Source: Bryobacteraceae bacterium
Lineage (GTDB): Bacteria; Acidobacteriota; Terriglobia; Bryobacterales; Bryobacteraceae
Reading direction: 5' to 3'
NCBI GenBank assembly: GCA_023384675.1
Contig: JAHDVK010000002.1
Location: forward strand, 62,001-126,000
Length of the DNA stretch: 64,000 bases
In this document: piece by piece, positions 17,662 to 26,311 of the stretch
Layout: each line of letters begins with the position of its first letter
Numbering within the stretch: the first letter of the stretch is position 1
Made by a program: the position numbers and the translations under genes
Notes under the pieces: generated by a model
The model's input: the letters and a program-made list of their open reading frames with translations, nothing else
Databases searched by the model: none
Told to the model about the DNA's origin: nothing

Positions 17662-19399
17662 AGCCGCGTTCGCGGCCGTTCTCGCCGCCGCCGGCCTGGG
17701 CCATCTCGACGTTCTGCACCTCACCGGCGAAGCGCCGGCGCACGGCATCAAGGCCACGGCCGGGCGCGTGGACGTCCGCAGCGTGGTCGACGATTTTGAC
17801 CCAAAACTGCGCATAATTTGGCAGGAAACGCTTAATTTGCCGGTTTTTTCGCTGCCTCCGCACGCGCGCGTCTTTACCCGCGAGCGCTGGACCGGCGCGC
17901 CGCTCGCCGCCGGCTGGCGCGACGGCGAACGCCTCGTCCTCTGGACCGCCGCTCCGCTGGGCGAGCAGGGTTACGAGCGCTATCCCTATTTGATTCAGGC
18001 GCTTGGGGCGCTGGGCGCGCAGCCGCTCGCCGAGGCCCGCCACCTGTGGTTCTTCTTCGACTCCTCCTACCGCCTCCGCGCTGATCCCGAATTCCTCGCC
18101 AAACGCTGGCGCGCGGGCGGGGCCGCCGCGCTGCACATCGCCGCGTGGCATTACTGGGAGCCGGATCCCCAACGCGATCAATACCTTAGAGCGCTCATCG
18201 AGGCCTGCCACCGCAACGCCATCCTGGTCTATGCCTGGATCGAATTCCCGCACGTCAGCGAACAGTTCTGGCAGGATCATCCCGAGTGGCGCGAGAAGAC
18301 CGGCACGCTGCAGGACGCCCATCTCGACTGGCGCAAGTTGATGAATCTATTGAATCCGGACTGCGCAGCCGCCATCGCGCGCGGGCTCGATGCGCTGGTG
18401 GCGCGCTTTGATTGGGACGGCGTCAACCTGGGCGAGCTGTACTTCGAATCGCTCGAGGGCGCGGCCAGCCCGGCGCGATTCACTCCCTTCAGCGACGATG
18501 TGCGCGCGGCGTTCCAGCGTGAGCAAAAAGTCGATCCAATCGGGCTTTTTGAGGCCAAAAACGCGAAAAAAATGCGCAGTTTTCTCGAGTTTCGCGCTGC
18601 GCTGGCGCACCGGCTCCAGGTGGAGTGGCTCGACCGCCTCGTGGCGCTGAAAGCGCAAGAACCGCATCTCGACCTCGTCCTCACCCACATCGACGACCGT
18701 TTCGACACCACCATGCGCGACAAACTCGGCGCCGACGCCGCGCGCCTGCTGCCCGAGGCCGAAAAGCGGGATGTCACGTTTCTGGTGGAAGATCCCGCCA
18801 CGGTGTGGCATCTCGGGCCGGAACGCTACGCCGAAATCGCGCGGCGCTACCAGCCGTTGACGAAACGGCCCGAACTGCTGGCGATCGACCTGAATATCGT
18901 GGAGCGCTACCAGGACGTGTATCCCACGAAACAGCAGACCGGATTGGAGTTATTCCAACTGGTGCACCGCGCGGCGGGAGCGTTTCCGCGCGTGGCGCTG
19001 TATTTCGAGAACTCGATCGCGACGCACGACTGGCCGTGGCTGGCCGCCGCGGCCGCCTCGCCGGAATCGCTCAAAACCGGTGAAAACCGCATCGAAATCG
19101 CGTCAAAACGGCCCATTTCGCTGCGCTGGAACGGCTGCGCGCTCGTCAACGGGAAGCCCTGGGCGGCGGGCGATGAAGAGCATGTTCTGCTGCCGGTTGG
19201 CCAGGCGGTGGTAGAGCGGTGCGAAGGCCCGGCGCGGCGGGTGCTGCGCGATTTCAATGGGGTATTGCACAGCGTGGAGTTGCGCGATGCGGAGTTGGTG
19301 ATCGAATACGAAAGCCAGAGCCGCGCATTGGCGGAGATTGGCGGCACGGTGCATCGGCTGCCAGAGGGCAGAAGGACAGTCAGACTGCCTGCGCATTGA
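17645..19399 (+). CDS. TIM-barrel glycoside-hydrolase-like protein coupled to the TPR/barrel gene
   Basis: A 584-residue protein without an evident signal peptide. The central part (about residues 150-430) has the strand pattern of a (beta/alpha)8 glycosidase-like barrel: AALHIAAWHYWEPD, ILVYAWIEFPHVS, then FWQDHPEWREK, DWDGVNLGELYFESLEG, LDLVLTHIDDRFD. The HPEW motif and an early barrel-strand Y-A-W-I-E resemble the GHL10/GH153 group, to which the C-terminal hydrolase of PgaB belongs. With the upstream TPR-barrel protein this recalls the PgaA-PgaB layout, but the PgaB deacetylase domain is missing and no synthase is nearby. A role in processing a polysaccharide is an inference. Confidence 0.5.
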   Translation: MPSPIEAAFAAVLAAAGLGHLDVLHLTGEAPAHGIKATAGRVDVRSVVDDFDPKLRIIWQETLNLPVFSLPPHARVFTRERWTGAPLAAGWRDGERLVLWTAAPLGEQGYERYPYLIQALGALGAQPLAEARHLWFFFDSSYRLRADPEFLAKRWRAGGAAALHIAAWHYWEPDPQRDQYLRALIEACHRNAILVYAWIEFPHVSEQFWQDHPEWREKTGTLQDAHLDWRKLMNLLNPDCAAAIARGLDALVARFDWDGVNLGELYFESLEGAASPARFTPFSDDVRAAFQREQKVDPIGLFEAKNAKKMRSFLEFRAALAHRLQVEWLDRLVALKAQEPHLDLVLTHIDDRFDTTMRDKLGADAARLLPEAEKRDVTFLVEDPATVWHLGPERYAEIARRYQPLTKRPELLAIDLNIVERYQDVYPTKQQTGLELFQLVHRAAGAFPRVALYFENSIATHDWPWLAAAAASPESLKTGENRIEIASKRPISLRWNGCALVNGKPWAAGDEEHVLLPVGQAVVERCEGPARRVLRDFNGVLHSVELRDAELVIEYESQSRALAEIGGTVHRLPEGRRTVRLPAH

Positions 19400-19468
19400 G
19401 GGGCGGCTGGCGGAGCGGAAGCCCGCCCTACCGTCGCTCGGGATCTCGCAATATTTGGGGCGATTCGA

Positions 19469-20791
19469 CTAGCGCACGCGGACGCGATCGCCTTCTTCAA
19501 GGCCGTCGACGATGGCGACTTCGGTGTGGCTCATCACTCCGAGTTGTACTTCGCGGCGTTCGAAACCGTTCGGGCTTTGGATGTGGACGAAGTGCTTGCC
19601 GGCTACTTCCTCCACGGCGGCGGACGGGGCGATTAAGGCGTCTTCCTTACTCTCAAGCACCACCTCGGCCCAGCCGGTCAAATCCGGCAGGATGCGCTCG
19701 TCATGGTCGAGCAACTCAAGCCGCACGGGTACGGTGCGCAGGTAGAACTGTTCGCGGCGGCCCGGCAGGCTGGCGATAGCGCCGATGGAAGCGACGCGCC
19801 CGCGGAAAACGATCCCCGGGTAAGCGTCGAAGCCGACCGTGGCAGTCTGTCCGATATCGAAGCGGGCGGCGTCGGTCTGGTTGATGGGCGCTTCGAGTTG
19901 AAGGGACGAGGGATCCACAACGCGCACGATGGGCTGGCCGGGGCGCACCTGATCGCCCACGGCGATCGTGGCTTCCTCTCCGCCACGCTGGCGCATGGTG
20001 CTGAGGATCACCAGGCCATCGAGCGGGGACTGGATCTTATAGCGCGGCAGGTCACTGAGATGGCGGTTGATGTGGAGCAGTTCGAGGTCGCGTTCGATTT
20101 CCACGCCGCGCAGGTTCGCCCGGTTCGATTCCTCGAGAATGGACTCTTCCTGGCGCAGCCGGGCGAGGTTGGCTTCGGCCTCTTCGGCGGCGAGGCGCAT
20201 CAGCTGTTGATTGATGACGCTGCGGACTTCCAGGGTCCGCAAATCGAGCTGCGCTTTTTCGAGTTGGGAGCGGGCGACGAGAAGCCGCTGCTGCAGGTTA
20301 TCCGTGGCGAGTTCGAGTTCGACGCGGCGCTTGGTGAGGTTGTTTTCGCGCTGCTGAACGGTTTCGCGAACGTCGTCGATGTGGTCGCGGAGGGACTGGG
20401 AATCGAGTTCGACGAGCAGATCTCCCTGCTTCACGCGGGATCCCGACTGCGGCAGGCTGAGAATCTGCATTTCGCGGCCGCTTTCGGGCATGCGCAGGGT
20501 GGGGGTTGTGACGATCAGGCCGCGGGTGGCGCTGGTGACTCCCTCGATCCGGATGGTCCGATTCAATGCGCCGCGGCGCACTTCCGCGACCCTTATGGCG
20601 CCTTCGGCGGCCCGGGCCCGTTCGGCGGCCCGCTGGTCAATGACTCGAGCCAGATAGAAGGAGCCGGCCGCGACGGCCGTGATGATGCCCCAGATGGCGA
20701 TAGTGCGCCAGGGACGACCGGGAGGCGTCTGAGGAGCAGCAGGGGGCTGAGGGAGTGGCTGCTGGACGGGAGGGGCAGGGATGGCGGGCAT
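19469..20791 (-). CDS. HlyD-family periplasmic adaptor (membrane fusion protein), paralogue 2
   Basis: A 440-residue protein with one N-terminal membrane segment (about 30-50). It then shows the usual adaptor order: barrel-sandwich/lipoyl half (SGSRVKQGDLLVELD near 120), a long coiled-coil hairpin (about 130-240, rich in Q, E, R, L), the second lipoyl half (YKIQSPLDGLVI near 245), and a beta-barrel with a VGFDAYPG strand. It links an inner-membrane pump to an outer-membrane channel. It lies 33 bases downstream of a closely similar gene on the same strand. Neither a pump nor an outer-membrane factor is within the window. Confidence 0.85.
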   Translation of the reverse strand: MPAIPAPPVQQPLPQPPAAPQTPPGRPWRTIAIWGIITAVAAGSFYLARVIDQRAAERARAAEGAIRVAEVRRGALNRTIRIEGVTSATRGLIVTTPTLRMPESGREMQILSLPQSGSRVKQGDLLVELDSQSLRDHIDDVRETVQQRENNLTKRRVELELATDNLQQRLLVARSQLEKAQLDLRTLEVRSVINQQLMRLAAEEAEANLARLRQEESILEESNRANLRGVEIERDLELLHINRHLSDLPRYKIQSPLDGLVILSTMRQRGGEEATIAVGDQVRPGQPIVRVVDPSSLQLEAPINQTDAARFDIGQTATVGFDAYPGIVFRGRVASIGAIASLPGRREQFYLRTVPVRLELLDHDERILPDLTGWAEVVLESKEDALIAPSAAVEEVAGKHFVHIQSPNGFERREVQLGVMSHTEVAIVDGLEEGDRVRVR

Positions 20792-20824
20792 TTGACTAAG
20801 ACATGCAACGGTTCGACGCCGACT

Positions 20825-22132
20825 CTAGTTGAACCGTACCTGGTCTCCTTCCTGGAGCCCATCGAGGATGGCCACGTGGGTTCCGCTATTCAACCCCGTC
20901 TTCACCGGGCGGCGTTCAAAGCCTTTCGAGCCGCGGACGTAAACATACTCTGTGCCGTCCTCCATCGCCACCGCCGACGTGGGCACGACCAAAACATCTT
21001 CCTCCGCTTCCAGCGCCACGTCTGCCGAAGCGGTGAGATCGGGGATCACTCTCTGATCAAACTGTAACATCTGGACGCGGATCGGTACATTGCGGATGTA
21101 GTATTGCTGGCGGCCGGGCTGGGTGGCGAGCGCGCCAATGGAATGGACGCGTCCGCGGAAAGCCGCGCCGGGAAAAGCATCCAGACCCACCGTGGCGAGT
21201 TGCCCGATGCGGAAGTGGCTCGATTCGGCCTGGTTGATCGTGCCTTCCACCTGCATGCTCGAGACGTCCACGATCTTCATGAAAGGCTGGCCGGGGTTAA
21301 TCGTATCGCCTTCCTGAATCTGTTGCTGGTCGCCGCCGGGGCGGTTGATGGTCTGCATGACCACCATGCCGCTCATGGATGCGCGGATCACGAAGCGATC
21401 CAGGTCGCGGGTGTAGCGTTCGACGTCGCGCTTCGCGATTTGCAGTTCGATTTCTTTAATCCGCAGGTCGGCGCGCTGGGAGATCTCTTTCTGCGCGACA
21501 TCGAGGTTGAGTTGCTTGTAGCGGGCCTCGGCTTCGTCCACCATGAGCTTGAGGAGTTCCTGGTCCACGGGGGTGCGGACTTCAGAGGTGCGGAAATCGA
21601 GTTGAGCCTTGTCGAGTTCGGACTTGGACACGCGGAGGGTCTGGCGCAGCGTCTCCATGTCGAGTTCCTGCTGCACCTTCAACTTCTTTACGTCGTTTTC
21701 CTTCTGGTGGACGTTGTCGACTTCGTCGTCAATGCGATCCTTCAGGGTTTGGGCGTCGAGTTCGGCCACCAGGTCGCCTTGCTTGATGAACGAACCCGCG
21801 GGGGCGAGTTTCAGGATGTTCATGCCGCGTTCCATGCCGCGGCCGCGCAGACGGGGAGCGGTGATGTTGACGTACTCGCGAGCTGTGGTGAAGCCGTTCA
21901 ATCGCAGCTGGAGGTTCACGTTTCCACGCGTGACGGTGGCCAGCTTGTACGTAGTTTCGACGGCGGCCGCCTTCTGCGCCTTCTGCTGATTCAAGTAGTT
22001 CATGAAGAGCAGGATTCCGGCGCCAATGCCGACCAGAACGACGTAGGGGAACAACTGGCGCGTGAGGCTTCGGCGGGGCGCCTCGGGCGCGGGCGGCGGT
22101 GTGTTGGCTTCGGGATTGGGCAGCGACGGCAT
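20825..22132 (-). CDS. HlyD-family periplasmic adaptor (membrane fusion protein), paralogue 1
   Basis: A 435-residue protein, first of the adaptor pair. It has a single membrane segment (about residues 29-46, VVLVGIGAGILLFMNYL), lipoyl half-motifs AGSFIKQGDLVAELD and FVIRASMSGMVVMQ, and a coiled coil between them (about 130-230). The barrel strand VGLDAFPGAAFRGRV parallels VGFDAYPGIVFRGRV of the partner. The two proteins align over their full length, so this is an old tandem duplication. They may form a mixed hexamer or serve different pumps (inference). Confidence 0.85.
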   Translation of the reverse strand: MPSLPNPEANTPPPAPEAPRRSLTRQLFPYVVLVGIGAGILLFMNYLNQQKAQKAAAVETTYKLATVTRGNVNLQLRLNGFTTAREYVNITAPRLRGRGMERGMNILKLAPAGSFIKQGDLVAELDAQTLKDRIDDEVDNVHQKENDVKKLKVQQELDMETLRQTLRVSKSELDKAQLDFRTSEVRTPVDQELLKLMVDEAEARYKQLNLDVAQKEISQRADLRIKEIELQIAKRDVERYTRDLDRFVIRASMSGMVVMQTINRPGGDQQQIQEGDTINPGQPFMKIVDVSSMQVEGTINQAESSHFRIGQLATVGLDAFPGAAFRGRVHSIGALATQPGRQQYYIRNVPIRVQMLQFDQRVIPDLTASADVALEAEEDVLVVPTSAVAMEDGTEYVYVRGSKGFERRPVKTGLNSGTHVAILDGLQEGDQVRFN

Positions 22133-22477
22133 ACGAATCGGGGACTCCTCAATTCACCTTCGGCGGCGGCTTCGGGCAGGCTGGAGCATAAGCCCTAGTT
22201 TACTAGACACAATTCCTGCCTGAACGGGCGTACTTCCTCAGCAAGGGAGGCGTCGGCGAATCCCTGGTTGGTTACAGCGGCGCGCCAACACAGCAGATTT
22301 GTCCGGTACGGCGGGTTGCTAATCTCATTGGCGCCAGTGGCGGTGGGGGCGCTGGCCGGACGAGCCAGTGCATCGTGGTTCCGGCAGTGGCGTGATCGTC
22401 CGCTGCGCGGAATATATAAGTACTGAAGTACTTAGCGCGGTTGAAGCGCCGACCGGCGGACAATTGTGGTGACCAGT
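22133..22477. other. Intergenic region with a perfect 18-bp inverted repeat
   Basis: About 345 bases between two minus-strand genes. It must contain the promoter of the adaptor pair. No protein-like frame was accepted. An exact inverted repeat lies at 22417-22434 (listed separately). Confidence 0.45.
22417..22434. promoter_or_regulatory. Inverted repeat, possible operator
   Basis: TAAGTACT-GA-AGTACTTA is an exact 8+8 inverted repeat in an AT-rich patch of otherwise GC-rich DNA. It lies 285 bases upstream of the adaptor pair and just past the stop of the oxidoreductase gene. It could be a regulator binding site; the centre is too tight for a transcription terminator. Confidence 0.35.
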
Positions 22478-23422
22478 CTAGTGGGCCGGCATCGCCACGG
22501 GACGGCCGCCCTGCTCTTTGCTGAGGCGCGCCGCTTCCATGAACGCGAACAGTTCGAGGGTCTCTTCCTCGCTGATGGGCGGGCGGCCCGTTTTGAAGAA
22601 GGTCACGATCTCGCGCACCAAAGGCGCGTAGCCCGTGTAAACCTTGTCGATATTGCCCGTCGCGCCCTTGGCCCCGAACACCACCGCGCCGTAGGGCGAC
22701 GACGGCCGCCCAAGGCGCGCCACGCCGATGCGGCCGTCTTTCCAGCGGCCGGCCACAACATCGGCGCCCTCGGTGTGCGTGCGGGTGACCTCTACGCAAC
22801 CCGTGCCCATCAGCGCATAGAGCATCTCGACGGCGTGGATGCCGTACCAGCTCAGATCGAGATGGTGCGAGGGCTCGAAGGGGCTCGGTCCCCAGGTGAT
22901 CGCGCCGGTCATGTCGGGGCGCTTCAGCGCATCCATGTTTGCTCCATAGCGCAGCGAGGAAGTGGAGAACCAGCGCACATTGTTTTCGCGGGCCAGGCGC
23001 GCGATCTCACGGGCGTCATCGAAGGTAGAGGCCAGGGGCTTGTCGATGAAGACCGGCTTGCCGCCCTTAACGATCTCGCGGAACTGGGCCAGGTGAATCC
23101 GCCCGTCCACGCTCTCGAGCAGCACCGCATCCACCTTGGTGAGCAGCGTGGCGATGTCCGGGACGATCTCGACGCCCCACTTCGACTGGAGTTCCGCAGC
23201 GTACTTGTCCACCCGGTCCCAGGAGGAGGGAAGGTCCTTGCTGCCGCCTTTGTAGGCGGCCACGACGCGTGCGCCAGGCACGTGTTCCTTATGGTTCGGG
23301 TCGTTCAGCATCGACGTGAACGCCGGGGCGTGAGAGGTGTCGGTGCCGACGATGCCCACGCGGATCTGCGCGGGAGCGAGGGCGGCAAGGAGGAATAGCG
23401 GGAGTGTGAGTCGATACATCAT
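22478..23422 (-). CDS. Exported Gfo/Idh/MocA-family oxidoreductase
   Basis: A 314-residue protein with a signal peptide (MMYRLTLPLFLLAALAPAQ) followed directly by the Rossmann strand IRVGIVGTDTSHAPAF. The loop departs from the usual GxGxxG (G-T-D-T-S-H), a variant common in exported members that act on carbohydrate-related substrates. The family's E/D-K-P motif appears as PVFIDKPLA near residue 125, and a likely catalytic His is in HHLDLSWYGIHAVE near residue 190. Substrate unknown. A 57-codon open frame ends 3 bases before its start. Confidence 0.75.
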   Translation of the reverse strand: MMYRLTLPLFLLAALAPAQIRVGIVGTDTSHAPAFTSMLNDPNHKEHVPGARVVAAYKGGSKDLPSSWDRVDKYAAELQSKWGVEIVPDIATLLTKVDAVLLESVDGRIHLAQFREIVKGGKPVFIDKPLASTFDDAREIARLARENNVRWFSTSSLRYGANMDALKRPDMTGAITWGPSPFEPSHHLDLSWYGIHAVEMLYALMGTGCVEVTRTHTEGADVVAGRWKDGRIGVARLGRPSSPYGAVVFGAKGATGNIDKVYTGYAPLVREIVTFFKTGRPPISEEETLELFAFMEAARLSKEQGGRPVAMPAH

Positions 23423-23425
23423 TGG

Positions 23426-23599
23426 TTAGTGCAGCTTCAGTTCCTGTTCAATGCGGGTGAGGCGGGCGTCCATCACTTCCCGAAGCCGGTGGAGCGAATC
23501 ATCGAAGCGATTCTCAGCGTTCGCAGCCTCGGCAGTAGAAAGCCTTAGGCGCCCATCTCCACGCCCCTCTATCTTACAGCCCTTACTTCGCCCCCGCAT
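23426..23599 (-). CDS. Possible small hypothetical protein (57 aa)
   Basis: The C-terminal 27 residues (RFDDSLHRLREVMDARLTRI, then EQELKLH) form a charged amphipathic helix with heptad spacing, characteristic of real coding sequence. The frame ends 3 bases before the oxidoreductase start. ATG 23599 gives 57 residues, but no ribosome site is obvious and the N-terminal half is less protein-like, so the true start is uncertain. It faces recG, whose start is only 18 bases away. Function unknown. Confidence 0.35.
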   Translation of the reverse strand: MRGRSKGCKIEGRGDGRLRLSTAEAANAENRFDDSLHRLREVMDARLTRIEQELKLH

Positions 23600-23617
23600 T
23601 GTACACTAGCGGTTTTG

Positions 23618-25717
23618 GTGGACCTTTCAACTCCCGTCATGTACGTCAAAGGTGTTGGCCCGCAGCGCGCCAAGCACCTGGAGGCCAAAGGCCTGCTCAC
23701 GGCGGCCGACCTGCTGGCCTACGCCCCCTTCCGCTACGAGGACCGCTCGAACGTCAAGCCTCTCGACGAACTCGCGCCCGGCGAAATGGCGACCGTTCTG
23801 GCCACCGTGCGTTCGGCGCATCTGCCGCGGTTCCGCCGCCGCAACCTGCGGATGATCGAAGTGGTCTTCACCGATCCGCGCGGCGGCCGCCTGGTGGGCA
23901 AGTGGTTTCACGCCACCTGGCTCGATAAGGTGCTGGAGCCCGGCGTGCGCGTCGCGCTCTACGGCAAAGTGGACTACGACACGTATGCGCGCGAGATCTC
24001 GATGCTGCATCCGGAGATCGAAGTGCTGCGCGGCGGCGAAGACGAGGGCGACGATTCGCTCCACACCGGCCGCATCGTGCCCGTCTATGAAGCTGCCGGA
24101 AAGGTGAACACGCGCGCGTTCCGGCTCATTCTCAAGAATTTGCTCGACCGTCTGCCCGAACTCAGCGACGCTCTGCCCTCGCACATCCGGAGCCGGCTGA
24201 AATTCCCCGAACTCGCCCCCGCCTTCCGCGAACTGCATTTTCCTTCGGCCGGGGCCGACGTCCGCGCCCTAAATGCCTTTCGGTCGCCCGCGCAGATCCG
24301 CCTGATCTTCGAGGAATTCTTCTGGCTCGAGACCGGCATGGCGCTACGCCGCGGCCAGGCGCGCGCCGAACCCGGCATCGCCTTCAACCTCACCGACCGC
24401 GCCCGCCAGCAAGTCCTGCGGATGCTGCCCTTCAAACCCACGACGGCCCAGAAGCGCGTCGTGAAGGAAATCGCCACCGACATGGCCGCGCCCGTCCCCA
24501 TGAACCGTATGTTGCAAGGCGACGTGGGCAGCGGCAAGACGATTGTCGCTGCGCAGGCGATGGTGATCGCCGTCGAGGACGGCTACCAGGCCGCGCTGCT
24601 CGCGCCGACTGAAATCCTCGCCGCGCAACACTACGCAAACCTCCGGCGCATTTTCGAGCCGCTGGCCTACCGGGTCGTGCCGTTGTTCGGTTCGATGACG
24701 AAAAAGGAGAAGGAGTTCGCCCGCCGCGCCCTCGCCACCGGCCACGCCAGTATCGCCGTGGGCACCCACGCGTTGATCGAGGAGGGCGTCGAGTTCGCGC
24801 GCCTGGGCCTCGCGATCATCGACGAACAGCACCGCTTCGGCGTGCTGCAGCGGCAGGCTCTGCAGCAGAAGGGCGTCTCGCCCGACGTGCTGGTGATGAC
24901 CGCCACGCCCATCCCGCGCACGCTGGCGCTCACCATCTACGGCGACCTGGACGTCTCGGTAATCGACGAACTCCCGCCCGGCCGCAAGCCCATCCGCACT
25001 TTCCACAAAACGAAGGATGAAATCGAGCTGGTCTACAGCTTCGTGAAGCGCGAAGTGGACGCGGGCCGGCAGGCCTATATCGTCTATCCGAACATTGACG
25101 AATCCGAAACGCTCGCGGTGAAGGCCGCGCGCAAAGCCTACGAAGAGCTCGCGCGCGACGTGTTCCCCACTCTCAAAGTCGGCCTGCTGCACGGCAAGCT
25201 GAAGACCGCCGAGAAGGACGCCGTGATGGCTGCTTTTCAGCGCGGCGAGGTCCAGATCCTGATCGCCACCACGGTGATCGAAGTGGGTGTCGATGTGCCC
25301 AACGCCACGGTGATGGTGGTCGAAAACGCCGAACGCTTCGGCCTGGCCCAGATCCACCAGCTGCGCGGGCGCGTGGGCCGGGGCGCGGATCAGAGCTACT
25401 GCGTGCTGGTCACCAGCCGGCTGAACGACAACGGCCGCGAGCGCATCCGCACGCTGGTGGATTCCACCGACGGCTTTCACATCGCCAACATGGACCTGAG
25501 GCTGCGCGGCCCCGGTGAATTCCTCGGCACAAAACAGTCCGGGCTGCCCGCCTTCCGCATCGGCAACCTGCTGCGAGATATCGAGATATTGGAATTGGCC
25601 CGCCGCGAGGCGATGGCCTTCGTCGAAAACCCGCCCTCGGCCGCGGAGCTTGCCGACGCCACGCGTTACATTCGCGAGCACTGGCAGCGCCGCTACGGAC
25701 TCGCGCTCGTGGGGTGA
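23618..25717 (+). CDS. recG: ATP-dependent DNA helicase RecG
   Basis: A 699-residue protein (GTG 23618; an adjacent TTG at 23615 is possible). The N-terminal wedge region opens with the family's TPV-x-Y-x-K-G-V-G-P-x-R. Superfamily 2 helicase motifs follow in order: Walker A GDVGSGKT (near residue 306), motif II DEQH (near 405), MTATPIPRTLAL, and motif VI QLRGRVGR. RecG remodels stalled replication forks and Holliday junctions. rsmD follows 27 bases later. Length and motif order are normal. Confidence 0.96.
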   Translation: MDLSTPVMYVKGVGPQRAKHLEAKGLLTAADLLAYAPFRYEDRSNVKPLDELAPGEMATVLATVRSAHLPRFRRRNLRMIEVVFTDPRGGRLVGKWFHATWLDKVLEPGVRVALYGKVDYDTYAREISMLHPEIEVLRGGEDEGDDSLHTGRIVPVYEAAGKVNTRAFRLILKNLLDRLPELSDALPSHIRSRLKFPELAPAFRELHFPSAGADVRALNAFRSPAQIRLIFEEFFWLETGMALRRGQARAEPGIAFNLTDRARQQVLRMLPFKPTTAQKRVVKEIATDMAAPVPMNRMLQGDVGSGKTIVAAQAMVIAVEDGYQAALLAPTEILAAQHYANLRRIFEPLAYRVVPLFGSMTKKEKEFARRALATGHASIAVGTHALIEEGVEFARLGLAIIDEQHRFGVLQRQALQQKGVSPDVLVMTATPIPRTLALTIYGDLDVSVIDELPPGRKPIRTFHKTKDEIELVYSFVKREVDAGRQAYIVYPNIDESETLAVKAARKAYEELARDVFPTLKVGLLHGKLKTAEKDAVMAAFQRGEVQILIATTVIEVGVDVPNATVMVVENAERFGLAQIHQLRGRVGRGADQSYCVLVTSRLNDNGRERIRTLVDSTDGFHIANMDLRLRGPGEFLGTKQSGLPAFRIGNLLRDIEILELARREAMAFVENPPSAAELADATRYIREHWQRRYGLALVG

Positions 25718-25744
25718 TTCCGGCGAAACTGGAAGGTTGACCCT

Positions 25745-26281
25745 ATGCGAGTGATTGCTGGTGAATTCCGGAGCCGGCGGCTGAAGACCCCGGCGGGCGA
25801 TGAAGTGCGGCCCACGCCCGACCGCCTGCGCGAAGCGCTGTTCAATGTGCTGGCGCTGCGGATCGAAAACGCCGTGTTCCTGGATGCCTACGCGGGCTGC
25901 GGCTCAGTGGGCATCGAGGCGCTCAGCCGCGGCGCGAAACGCGCGGTTTTTCTCGAAAAATCCCGCCCCGCGCTGCGTTGTTTGCACGAAAACATCGCCA
26001 TGCTCGAACTGGCGGCCCGTTCGGAAGTCCATGCCGGACCCGCCGCGCCCGTCATCACGAAATACCCCGCCGATATCGTTTTTCTCGACCCGCCCTATCC
26101 TCGCGAAACCGAATACGGCCTGTGCCTGGAACGCCTCGGCGATGCGCCGCCGCCCCTGGTGATCGTCCAGCACGCCTCGAAGTTCACACATCTGCTGCGC
26201 GAGCAGTTTGGCGCGCTGCGGCGCGTTCGTATCCTCAGCCAGGGCGATAATTCGCTCAGTTTTTTCGAACCCAGGGAATAA
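25745..26281 (+). CDS. rsmD: 16S rRNA (guanine-N2)-methyltransferase RsmD
   Basis: A 178-residue protein. It starts MRVIAGEFRSRRLKTP, the family's RNA-binding start. The S-adenosylmethionine site is FLDAYAGCGSVGIEALSRG (around residues 38-56). The catalytic N-methyltransferase tetrapeptide DPPY lies near residue 116. RsmD methylates G966 of 16S rRNA in the assembled small subunit. recG-rsmD linkage is common in bacteria. Confidence 0.93.
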   Translation: MRVIAGEFRSRRLKTPAGDEVRPTPDRLREALFNVLALRIENAVFLDAYAGCGSVGIEALSRGAKRAVFLEKSRPALRCLHENIAMLELAARSEVHAGPAAPVITKYPADIVFLDPPYPRETEYGLCLERLGDAPPPLVIVQHASKFTHLLREQFGALRRVRILSQGDNSLSFFEPRE

Positions 26282-26311
26282 CCGTAGCCATTGTTGAGCC
26301 AAGAGCCCGCC

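Noticed and set aside
15775-17814. 679-codon minus-strand frame
   Set aside because: Antisense to the TPR/barrel gene; Gly/Ala/Glu shadow of GC-rich codons.
22272-22460. Possible short coding frame in the intergenic region
   Set aside because: Pro/Ala/Arg-rich with no ribosome site or motif.
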